Shown here piece after piece: positions 26,166-34,118 of a stretch of 64,000 nucleotides of DNA. Source of the stretch: Xanthomonas hortorum. Lineage in GTDB: Bacteria > Pseudomonadota > Gammaproteobacteria > Xanthomonadales > Xanthomonadaceae. The DNA lies in the NCBI RefSeq assembly GCF_002940005.1, contig NZ_MDEF01000015.1. The stretch is one strand, 5' to 3'. The notes under the pieces were generated by a model, which did not search any database, was not told the origin of the DNA, and saw only the letters and a program-made list of their open reading frames with translations. Both the position numbers and the translations under genes were made by a program. Within the stretch, counting starts at the first letter, position 1. Each line of letters starts with the position of its first letter.

Positions 26166-27074
26166 ATGACTCTGCAGCCCCTGTCTCACCTCGACCGGCT
26201 CGAGGCCGAAAGCATCCACATCCTGCGCGAAGTCGCCGCCGAGTTCCGGGCCCCGGTGATGCTGTATTCGGTGGGCAAGGACAGTTCGGTGCTGCTGCAT
26301 CTGCTGCTCAAGGCATTTGCGCCATCGCCGCCACCGATTCCGTTGCTGCACGTGGACACGCGCTGGAAGTTCGGCGAGATGATCGCCTTCCGCGACCGCC
26401 GTGCGGCCGAGACCGGCGTGGACCTGCGCGTGCACATCAACCCGGACGGCATCGCCCAGGACATCGGCCCGATCAGCCATGGCGCGGCGGTGCACACCGA
26501 CATCATGAAAACCCAGGGCCTGAAGCAGGCGCTGGAGCAGGGCGGCTTCGATGCAGCGATTGGTGGTGCGCGCCGCGACGAGGAAAAATCGCGCGCCAAG
26601 GAGCGCGTGTTCTCGTTCCGCAATGCGCGTCATCGCTGGGACCCGAAGAATCAGCGCCCGGAGTTGTGGAATCTCTACAACGCGCGCACCAAGCCCGGCG
26701 AAAGCGTGCGCGTGTTTCCGCTCTCCAACTGGACCGAGCTGGATATCTGGCTGTACATCTACCGCGAGGCCATTCCGGTGGTGCCGCTGTATTTCGCCGC
26801 ACCGCGCCCGGTGGTGGAGCGCGACGGCGCGTGGATCATGGTCGACGACCATCGCCTGCCGTTGCACGCAGGCGAGACGCCGCAACTACGCTCGGTGCGC
26901 TTCCGCACGCTGGGCTGCTATCCGCTGACCGGCGCGATCGAATCCACCGCCGACACGCTGGAAGCGGTGATCGCCGAGATGCTGGTCAGCACCAGCTCCG
27001 AGCGCCAGGGCCGCATGATCGATCATGCGCCGGGTGCATCGATGGAGCAGAAAAAGCTTGAGGGGTATTTCTGA
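26166..27074 (+). CDS. cysD: sulfate adenylyltransferase subunit 2
   Basis: 302 residues. The catalytic subunit of ATP sulfurylase, which forms adenosine 5'-phosphosulfate from sulfate and ATP, driven by GTP hydrolysis on CysN. The ATP pyrophosphatase-type loop is YSVGKDSSVLLHL near residue 37, and conserved segments include RRDEEKSRAKERVFS and FRTLGCYPLTGA. The C-terminus ends with EQKKLEGYF, as in the family. The stop overlaps the start of cysNC (TGATG). Confidence 0.96.
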   Translation: MTLQPLSHLDRLEAESIHILREVAAEFRAPVMLYSVGKDSSVLLHLLLKAFAPSPPPIPLLHVDTRWKFGEMIAFRDRRAAETGVDLRVHINPDGIAQDIGPISHGAAVHTDIMKTQGLKQALEQGGFDAAIGGARRDEEKSRAKERVFSFRNARHRWDPKNQRPELWNLYNARTKPGESVRVFPLSNWTELDIWLYIYREAIPVVPLYFAAPRPVVERDGAWIMVDDHRLPLHAGETPQLRSVRFRTLGCYPLTGAIESTADTLEAVIAEMLVSTSSERQGRMIDHAPGASMEQKKLEGYF

Positions 27075-29050
27075 TGGGCAGTGATTTGGGAGTGGGGATT
27101 GGGGATTCGCAACAGCGGTTCGTCGCGGACGGAACGGAGTCAGGGGCTGCATTGGCCAATCCCCAATCCCCACTCCCGAATCCCGGCGCCATCGGCGCCT
27201 ACCTGCATCAACACGAATCCAAGCCGCTGCTGCGCTTCATCACCTGCGGCAGTGTGGATGACGGCAAGAGCACGCTGATCGGGCGCTTGTTGTACGACAG
27301 CAAGCGCTTGTTCGACGATCAGCTCGCAGCGCTGGAAAGCGATAGCCGCCGGCATGGCACGCAAGGCGAGGGCATCGACTATGCATTGTTGATGGATGGC
27401 CTGGCCGCCGAGCGCGAGCAGGGCATCACGATCGATGTGGCGTATCGCTATTTCGATACCGACCAACGCAAGTTCATCGTGGCCGATTGCCCCGGGCATG
27501 AGCAGTACACACGCAATATGGCCACCGGCGCATCCACCGCCGATGTCGCGGTGGTGCTGGTGGATGCGCGTAAGGGATTGTTGGCGCAGACGCGCCGGCA
27601 CAGTTACATCGTGTCGTTGCTGGGCATCCGGCATGTGGTGCTGGCGGTCAACAAGATGGATCTGGTGGACTACGACGCACAGGTCTTCGCCGAGATCGCC
27701 GATGCCTATCGCGTGCTGGCCGCGCAGCTGGGCATTGCCGATGTGCAGTGCATTCCGCTATCGGCGCTGGGTGGCGAAAATCTGTCCAGCGCCTCGACGC
27801 GGATGCCGTGGTACAGCGGCCCGCATCTGTTGCAGCATCTCGACACCGTGCAATTGGAGACGCCGGAAGCCGGCAGCGGATTTCGACTGCCGGTGCAGTG
27901 GGTCAATCGTCCCAACCAGCATTTCCGTGGCTATGCCGGCACCATTGCGGCCGGGCAGGTGCGGGTTGGCGATGCCGTGGTGGTTGTCCCCTCCGGGCGG
28001 CGCACGCAGGTGGCATCGGTGCTGGATGCCAATGGCGACGTGGATAGCGCACGCGCCGGCCAGGCGGTCACGCTGACCTTGCGCGACGAGATCGATATCA
28101 GCCGTGGCGACATCATTGCCGCGGTCGACGACCCGCCGGAGGTGGCCGACCAGTTCGCTGCGCATCTGCTGTGGATGGACGATGCCGCGTTGCTGCCGGG
28201 CCGCCCGTACTGGCTCAAGATCGGCACCCGCACAGTCACCGCGAGCATCAGCGAGATCAAGCACAAGGTCGATGTGAATACGCAGGAGCGGCTGGCCGCC
28301 AAGCGGCTGGAGCTCAACGAAGTGGGTTACTGCAATCTGGCGCTGGACGAGCCGATCGCATTCTCGCCGTATGCGCGCAACCGCGTGCTGGGCGGTTTTA
28401 TCCTGATCGACCGGCAGAGCAATGCCACGGTGGCCGCCGGCACGCTGGAGTTCGCGCTACGCCGCGCCGGCAACGTGCACTGGCAGCATCTGGACGTGGA
28501 TCGCGCCGCGCGTGCGCGCATCAAGGGCCAGACTCCGCGCGTGCTGTGGTTCACCGGCTTGTCGGGCGCGGGCAAATCCACCGTTGCCAATCTGGTCGAC
28601 AAGCGGCTGCACGCGCTGGGCTATCACACCTTCATCCTGGACGGCGACAACGTGCGCCACGGGCTCAACCGCGATCTGGGCTTTACCGACGAAGACCGCG
28701 TGGAAAACATCCGCCGCGTGGCCGAGGTGGCGCGCTTGATGGCCGATGCCGGCCTGATCGTGCTGGTGAGCTTCATCTCGCCGTTCCGCGCCGAGCGGCA
28801 GCTGGCGCGCGAGCGCTTCGACCAGGGTGAGTTCGTCGAAGTGTTTGTGGACGTGTCGCTCGAGGTCGCCGAGGCACGCGATGTGAAGGGCTTGTACCGC
28901 AAGGCGCGGGCCGGGCAGATTCCCAATTTCACCGGTATCGATTCGCCGTACGAGGCACCGGAAGCGCCGGAGATCCATCTTCACGCCGATGGTGAGAATG
29001 TAGAGGCGCTGGCGCGCCATGTGCTCGAGTTTCTTGAACTGGAACGTTGA
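27074..29050 (+). CDS. cysNC: bifunctional sulfate adenylyltransferase GTPase subunit / APS kinase
   Basis: 658 residues. Residues about 38-460 are CysN, an EF-Tu-like GTPase with P-loop GSVDDGKSTLIG, DCPGHEQY and NKMDLV; residues about 480-658 are the APS kinase CysC with P-loop TGLSGAGKSTVAN and the DGDNVRHGLN motif. Together with CysD it makes APS and phosphorylates it to PAPS. The fusion is common in this group. The first ~35 residues come from an inverted intergenic-type repeat (27084-27186); the conserved family sequence starts only at IGAYLHQHES. The ATG overlapping the cysD stop is the only ATG before the GTPase domain, so the repeat-derived leader is probably translated. Confidence 0.95.
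   Translation: MGSDLGVGIGDSQQRFVADGTESGAALANPQSPLPNPGAIGAYLHQHESKPLLRFITCGSVDDGKSTLIGRLLYDSKRLFDDQLAALESDSRRHGTQGEGIDYALLMDGLAAEREQGITIDVAYRYFDTDQRKFIVADCPGHEQYTRNMATGASTADVAVVLVDARKGLLAQTRRHSYIVSLLGIRHVVLAVNKMDLVDYDAQVFAEIADAYRVLAAQLGIADVQCIPLSALGGENLSSASTRMPWYSGPHLLQHLDTVQLETPEAGSGFRLPVQWVNRPNQHFRGYAGTIAAGQVRVGDAVVVVPSGRRTQVASVLDANGDVDSARAGQAVTLTLRDEIDISRGDIIAAVDDPPEVADQFAAHLLWMDDAALLPGRPYWLKIGTRTVTASISEIKHKVDVNTQERLAAKRLELNEVGYCNLALDEPIAFSPYARNRVLGGFILIDRQSNATVAAGTLEFALRRAGNVHWQHLDVDRAARARIKGQTPRVLWFTGLSGAGKSTVANLVDKRLHALGYHTFILDGDNVRHGLNRDLGFTDEDRVENIRRVAEVARLMADAGLIVLVSFISPFRAERQLARERFDQGEFVEVFVDVSLEVAEARDVKGLYRKARAGQIPNFTGIDSPYEAPEAPEIHLHADGENVEALARHVLEFLELER
27084..27186. repeat. inverted GGGATT/AATCCC repeat inside the 5' end of cysNC
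   Basis: The left arm (27084-27112, with GGGAGTGGGGATTGGGGATT) and right arm (27152-27186, with CCAATCCCCAATCCCC and CTCCCGAATCCCGG) are close reverse complements. It belongs to the same family as 24022-24138 and 57487-57587. It begins 10 bp into the coding sequence. Confidence 0.88.
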
Positions 29051-29168
29051 CCAGCGCATCGCGCTGACGACGGCAAGGGTCTTTGGTCATGGTGCAAAGC
29101 ACGCCTTTCTGTCAACACCCTGGCGGCTAGGTCGTTAAACTTTCGACGTACCTCGCCAGGATGTTCTG

Positions 29169-30254
29169 ATGCTTGTTCTGCCCAGCGCGCGCTTTTGCGC
29201 CGCGCTCTTCTTGGCCGCTGCGTTGGCCGGTTGCAGCCGCCAGGCTGCGGCGCCCGCCGTTGCCAAACCCATTCCGGTCTCTGTGCAGGCGGTGACCACC
29301 CAGCCCTGGAACTCGACCGTGCAGTCGATCGCCACCGTGCGCGCGCGCGAATCGGTGGCGCTGACCGCTGCGGTGAGCGATGTGGTGGAGCAGGTCAATT
29401 TCGATAGCGGCGACGAGGTCAAGGCCGGGCAGTTGCTGCTGCGCCTGCGCGGCAATTCGCAGCAGGCGGCGCTGACGGCCGCGCAGGCCACCTTCGAAGA
29501 AACCGATCAGTTGTATCGGCGCCAGTTGAGTCTGGTTGGTCAGCAGTTGGTGGCCAAGTCCACTGTCGATACGCAACGCGCCTTGCGCGATGCCGCGCAG
29601 GCGCGCGTGCAGCAGATGCGCGCGGAGATCACCGACCGCGAGGTGCGTGCGCCGTTCTCCGGCGTGCTCGGCATCCGCCAGATCAGCCCGGGCTCGTTGA
29701 TCACGTCCAGCACCGTGATCGCCACGCTGGACGATGTGGAGCGCATGTACGTGGACTTTCAGGTGCCGGAATCGCAGTTCGGCCTGGTGCAACTCGGCAA
29801 TGCGGTCAATGGCACGGCGGCGGCGTACCCGGGCGCGCAGTTCGAAGGCGTGGTGGCGGCGATCGATTCGCGGATCGACGAGACCACCCGCTCGGTAACG
29901 GTGCGCGCGGATTTCCCCAACGGCGATCGCCGGCTGCGCCCGGGCATGCTGCTGGATGTGCGGCTGTTCCAGCCGGCGCGGCAGGCGGTGGTGATCCCTG
30001 AGATTGCGGTGGTGCAGGTGGGGCGCGAGTCCTACGTGTTCCGGGTCAAGCCCGACAGCAGCGTGGAGCGCGCCGATGTGCGGCTGGGCGAGCGCCGCGA
30101 TGGCAAGGTGGAAATTCTCGAAGGGGTCAAGGCCGGTGAGCGCATCGTGGTGGATGGCACCGGCAAGCTGCGTCCGGGCTTGAAGGTGGTCGATCAGGCC
30201 GCGCCTGCGCCTGCATCGACATCTGCAGTGGCGCCCACGCAGGCAGCGCGATGA
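29169..30254 (+). CDS. RND efflux periplasmic adaptor (membrane-fusion lipoprotein)
   Basis: 361 residues. A lipoprotein signal with the lipobox LAGC (Cys near residue 21) anchors it in the inner membrane facing the periplasm. Then come a beta-barrel/lipoyl half (SVALTAAVSDVVEQVNFDSGDEVKAG), a short alpha-hairpin, the second lipoyl half (VRAPFSGVLGIRQISPGSLI) and a beta-barrel domain. It connects the pump encoded by the next gene, which it overlaps by 4 bp, to an outer-membrane channel. No channel gene is in the window, so TolC or another channel must be shared. A good ribosome site precedes the ATG. Confidence 0.93.
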   Translation: MLVLPSARFCAALFLAAALAGCSRQAAAPAVAKPIPVSVQAVTTQPWNSTVQSIATVRARESVALTAAVSDVVEQVNFDSGDEVKAGQLLLRLRGNSQQAALTAAQATFEETDQLYRRQLSLVGQQLVAKSTVDTQRALRDAAQARVQQMRAEITDREVRAPFSGVLGIRQISPGSLITSSTVIATLDDVERMYVDFQVPESQFGLVQLGNAVNGTAAAYPGAQFEGVVAAIDSRIDETTRSVTVRADFPNGDRRLRPGMLLDVRLFQPARQAVVIPEIAVVQVGRESYVFRVKPDSSVERADVRLGERRDGKVEILEGVKAGERIVVDGTGKLRPGLKVVDQAAPAPASTSAVAPTQAAR

Positions 30255-33200
30255 AACTCTCCGATCTGTCCATTACCCGCCCGGTGATGGCGGTGGTGAT
30301 GAGCCTGTTGCTGATCGTGCTGGGGGTGATGTCGTTCACCCGGCTCACGCTGCGCGAGTTGCCGGCGATCGACCCGCCCATCGTCTCGGTGGATGTGGAA
30401 TACACCGGCGCTTCGGCGGCGGTGGTGGAAAGCCGCATCACCCAGGTGCTGGAAGATGCGCTCGCCGGTATCGAAGGCATCGAGACCATCGAGGCGCGCA
30501 GCCGCAATGGCTCCTCGGATATCAGCATCGAGTTCGTGCAGTCGCGCGATGTGGAAGCGGCCGCCAACGATGTGCGCGATGCGGTCAGCCGCGTGTCCGA
30601 TCGCATGCCGGACCAGGCGCGCCCGCCGGAAATTTCCAAGGTCGAAGCCGACGCCGACCCCATCCTGTGGCTCAACATGAGCTCCAGCACGATGGACACG
30701 CTGCAGCTGTCAGACTACGCCGAGCGCTATGTGGTGGACCGCTTCTCCAGCCTGGACGGCGTGGCGCAGGTGCGTATCGGCGGGCGCCAGCGCTATGCGA
30801 TGCGCATCTGGCTGGATCGCGATCAACTGGCCGCGCGCGAACTCACCGTGGCCGATGTGGAAGCGGCGCTGCAGAACGAAAACGTGGAACTGCCGGCCGG
30901 CAGCATCGAATCGGCGCAGCGCGATTTCACCTTGCGCGTGGAGCGCAGTTATCTCAAGCCCGAGGACTTCGCCAAGCTGCCGTTGAGCAAGGGCGAGGGC
31001 GGCTATGTGGTGCGGTTGGGCGACGTGGCCAAGGTCGAGCTGACCTCGGCCGAGCGGCGCGCGTATTTCCAGAGCAACGGCGTGCCCAATGTGGGCCTGG
31101 GCATCGTGCGCAACTCCACCGCCAACGCCTTGGATGTGGCGCGCGAAGCGCGTGCGCAGGCCGAGGAAGTGCAGAAATCGCTGCCGCAGGGCACCAACAT
31201 CTTCGTCGCCTTCGACACCACCACCTTCATCGACGCGGCGGTGGAGCGCGTCTACCACACGCTGGTCGAGGCGGTGGTGCTGGTGCTGGTGGTGATCTGG
31301 GTGTTTCTGGGCAGCGCACGTGCGGCCTTGATTCCTGCTGTGACGGTGCCGGTGTGTCTGATCGCCGCCTTCATCGCGCTGTACGCGTTCGATTTTTCTA
31401 TCAACTTGCTGACCTTGTTGGCGCTGGTGCTGTGTATCGGCCTGGTGGTGGACGATGCCATCGTGGTGGTGGAAAACATCCAGCGCCGCATCGACCTGGG
31501 CGAGCCGCCGCTGGTCGCCGCCAAGCGCGGTACCGGGCAGGTGGCGTTTGCGGTGATCGCGACCACTGCGGTGCTGGTGGCGGTGTTTTTGCCGGTGGGC
31601 TTTCTGGAAGGCAATACCGGGCGCCTGTTTCGCGAGCTGGCGGTGGCGTTGGCGGCGGCGGTGGCGATCTCGGCCTTCGTGGCGCTGACGCTGACGCCGA
31701 TGATGTCGTCCAAATTGTTGCGCTCGCACGGGCAGGCCAAACCCAATCGCTTCCATCGCTGGTTCGATGGCCGTATGCAGGCGGTGTCTGGTGCGTACGG
31801 GCGCTCGCTGGAGCGGCATGTGCATCGCACCTGGATCTTCGCGCTGCTGATGCTGCTGGCGCTGGGTGCCAGCGCGTGGCTGATGAGCCGCATTCCCTCC
31901 GAGCTGGCACCGGCCGAAGACCGTGGCAATTTCCAGATCATGATCGATGGGCCCGAGGGCGCCGGCTTCGATTACACCGTGGGGCAGATGCATCAGGTCG
32001 AAGCGATTCTTGGTCCCTACGTGGGCCCCGACAAACCGATCGTGCGGGCCAATCCGCGCGTGCCTGGCGGTTTCGGTAGCAGCGAGGAAATGCACACCGG
32101 CCGCGTCAGCGTGTTCCTGCAGGATTGGGAAAAACGCACGCGCCCCACCACCGAAGTGGCCGACGAACTGCAGCAGAAACTCAACGTGCTCAGTGGCGTG
32201 CGTGCGCGCACGCAGGTGAGCGGTGGGTTGGTGCGCAGCCGCGGGCAGCCGTTCCAGTTGGTGCTGGGCGGGCCGGATTATGCCGAGATCGCGCAGTGGC
32301 GCGATCGCATCCTGCAGCGCATGGAAGCCAATCCCGGCCTGGTCGGTCCCGACTCCGACTACAAGGAAACCCGCCCGCAGATGCGCGTCAATATCGACCG
32401 TCTGCGCGCGGCCGATCTGGGCGTGCCGGTGACTGCAATTGGTGGGGCGCTGGAAGCGATGATGGGCTCGCGCCGCGTGACGACGTTCGTCGAGAACGGC
32501 GAGGAATACGACGTGATGCTGCAGGCCGGCCGCGAAGGCCGCATGGCGCCGGAAGACCTCACCGCCATCCGCGTGCGTTCGATCCGTGGCGAACTGATTC
32601 CGTTGTCCAACCTGGTCACGCTGAGCGAAGTGGCCGAAGCCGGCACCTTGAATCGTTTCAACCGCCTGCGTGCGATCACCATCAGCGCCGGCCTGGCGCC
32701 GGGCTACCCGCTCGGCGATGCGATCGCCTGGGCGCAGCAGACCGCACGCGAGGAATTGCCCGAGTACGCGCAGGTGGACTGGAAGGGCGAATCGCGCGAG
32801 TACCAGCAGTCCGGCAGCGCGGTGCTGCTGACCTTCGGCATGGCCTTGCTGGTGGTGTATCTGGTGCTGGCCGCGCAGTTCGAAAGCTTCGCCCATCCGT
32901 TGGTGATCATGTTGACCGTGCCGTTGGCGGTGCTGGGTGCATTGGTCGGTTTGTGGATCACCGGTGGCACGCTCAATTTGTTCAGTCAGATCGGCATCGT
33001 GATGCTGGTGGGCCTGGCGGCCAAGAACGGCATCCTGATCGTGGAGTTCGCCAATCAGTTGCGCGATGAAGGCCGCAGCGTGCATGCGGCGATCGTGGAA
33101 TCGGCATCGGTGCGTTTGCGCCCGATCCTGATGACCTCGATCGCCACGGTGGTCGGCGCAATTCCGCTGGTGGTGGCCGGCGGCCCCGGCTCGGCCAGCC

Positions 33201-33376
33201 GCGCCACCATCGGTGTGGTGGTGATCTTCGGCGTGTCGCTGTCCACGCTGTTGTCGCTGTACGTGGTGCCGGCGTTCTACAGTTTGATCGCGCCATTCAC
33301 CAAGTCGCCTGAAGCGGTGGCACGCGAGTTGGAGACTCTGGAGGCGCAGACGCCGTCGGTGGGTGGGCACGCCTGA
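30251..33376 (+). CDS. RND-family multidrug efflux pump
   Basis: 1041 residues, standard for the AcrB/MexB (HAE1) type. Helix 1 starts with LSITRPVMAVVMSLLLIVLGV, two large periplasmic loops lie between helices 1-2 and 7-8, and helix 4 carries the proton-relay pair in LCIGLVVDDAIVVVENIQR. It exports drugs or other amphiphilic compounds using the proton gradient together with the adaptor. The substrate cannot be told from sequence. No local TetR or MarR repressor gene accompanies it. Confidence 0.95.
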   Translation: MKLSDLSITRPVMAVVMSLLLIVLGVMSFTRLTLRELPAIDPPIVSVDVEYTGASAAVVESRITQVLEDALAGIEGIETIEARSRNGSSDISIEFVQSRDVEAAANDVRDAVSRVSDRMPDQARPPEISKVEADADPILWLNMSSSTMDTLQLSDYAERYVVDRFSSLDGVAQVRIGGRQRYAMRIWLDRDQLAARELTVADVEAALQNENVELPAGSIESAQRDFTLRVERSYLKPEDFAKLPLSKGEGGYVVRLGDVAKVELTSAERRAYFQSNGVPNVGLGIVRNSTANALDVAREARAQAEEVQKSLPQGTNIFVAFDTTTFIDAAVERVYHTLVEAVVLVLVVIWVFLGSARAALIPAVTVPVCLIAAFIALYAFDFSINLLTLLALVLCIGLVVDDAIVVVENIQRRIDLGEPPLVAAKRGTGQVAFAVIATTAVLVAVFLPVGFLEGNTGRLFRELAVALAAAVAISAFVALTLTPMMSSKLLRSHGQAKPNRFHRWFDGRMQAVSGAYGRSLERHVHRTWIFALLMLLALGASAWLMSRIPSELAPAEDRGNFQIMIDGPEGAGFDYTVGQMHQVEAILGPYVGPDKPIVRANPRVPGGFGSSEEMHTGRVSVFLQDWEKRTRPTTEVADELQQKLNVLSGVRARTQVSGGLVRSRGQPFQLVLGGPDYAEIAQWRDRILQRMEANPGLVGPDSDYKETRPQMRVNIDRLRAADLGVPVTAIGGALEAMMGSRRVTTFVENGEEYDVMLQAGREGRMAPEDLTAIRVRSIRGELIPLSNLVTLSEVAEAGTLNRFNRLRAITISAGLAPGYPLGDAIAWAQQTAREELPEYAQVDWKGESREYQQSGSAVLLTFGMALLVVYLVLAAQFESFAHPLVIMLTVPLAVLGALVGLWITGGTLNLFSQIGIVMLVGLAAKNGILIVEFANQLRDEGRSVHAAIVESASVRLRPILMTSIATVVGAIPLVVAGGPGSASRATIGVVVIFGVSLSTLLSLYVVPAFYSLIAPFTKSPEAVARELETLEAQTPSVGGHA

Positions 33377-33382
33377 GTGATG

Positions 33383-33402
33383 CCGGTAGCGGGTGCTACC
33401 GG
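33383..33402 (+). terminator. possible terminator hairpin after the RND genes
   Basis: Perfect 8-bp stem CCGGTAGC / GCTACCGG with loop GGGT, 6 bp after the stop codon. The downstream T run is weak (TTGTCG), so efficiency is doubtful. Confidence 0.45.
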
Positions 33403-33649
33403 TTGTCGAAGACGCGGGGATGCTGCGGCATCGGTGTTGATCGCTGCGTGTGCATGAGCCTGCAGCGCAAACAAAACCCAAACATCGGGGCGCACGCTGG
33501 GTCCATCGAGCGCATCAGCGCAAGGCCAGCATCATTGACGCAATGACGCAGCGCAGCCCCGGCGCCTTGCCGGGAGTGTCTTCGCAACGGCCCGCAGCAC
33601 TGCCGCGTGATCGAGCCAGACGCCGCAATCCAGTCCAGGAGCGCATGCG

Positions 33650-33970
33650 ATGCAGACACTGCCTTTCGCCAAGGGCGATCCATCCGCATTGCGGGCTGCC
33701 GGTGGGCACGCCGCGCAGGCGTACTGTCCGCATTGCGGTGCGTCGCGCGCTGGCAATCTCGCTACACGCGCTGCAACACCGAGCACAGCACAACTGCCCG
33801 ACACCACTGCGGTAGCGCCTGCGCAGCCAGCCACGCACCGGCTACGCTCGGGCGAACCACCGCAACACATCGCTCCATGGCAGTGCCCGATCCTGCGCGC
33901 GGCCCTGCTCGGCACCATTGCGCTGGTGCTGCTGGTCGTGGATATGTTCGTGCTGTGGCCGGTGCCGTAG
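33650..33970 (+). CDS. small protein with CPxC motif and C-terminal membrane helix
   Basis: 106 residues. An ATG with a ribosome site (CCAGGAGCGC) about 10 bases upstream leads to a short N-terminal part with YCPHCGASRAG, a half zinc-ribbon, then a Pro/Thr/Ala-rich linker and one C-terminal hydrophobic helix (about 82-102) ending DMFVLWPVP. Only one Cys pair is present, with one further Cys before the helix (WQCPIL), so a full zinc site would need a partner. Third-position G/C bias is moderate. No family recognised; it could also be non-coding. Confidence 0.45.
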   Translation: MQTLPFAKGDPSALRAAGGHAAQAYCPHCGASRAGNLATRAATPSTAQLPDTTAVAPAQPATHRLRSGEPPQHIAPWQCPILRAALLGTIALVLLVVDMFVLWPVP

Positions 33971-34118
33971 ACCGCGCCGACTGGCCTTGGCGCCATTGCG
34001 TGGCTCAGCGGTCGCACGCAGCTTTACCAACGCGCGAAGCGCGCGCAATGACTAAGGTCACATGACAGGCATGCCCGGCTGTGGTCGACTTCGGCGATTA
34101 CCCTGACCGGAATTGCCG

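Larger units (their letters stand above)
33377..34118. other. 742-bp region with at most one small gene
   Basis: Between the RND pump and the M1 peptidase. It holds the hairpin at 33383-33402 and the small open frame at 33650-33970. The remainder (33403-33649 and 33971-34118) shows nothing I can identify; other open frames here overlap and have no protein-like character. Confidence 0.5.

Noticed and set aside
30710..33481. Minus-strand open frame of 923 codons opposite the RND pump
   Set aside because: Shadow of the pump gene; Gln/His/Arg-rich with no domain pattern.
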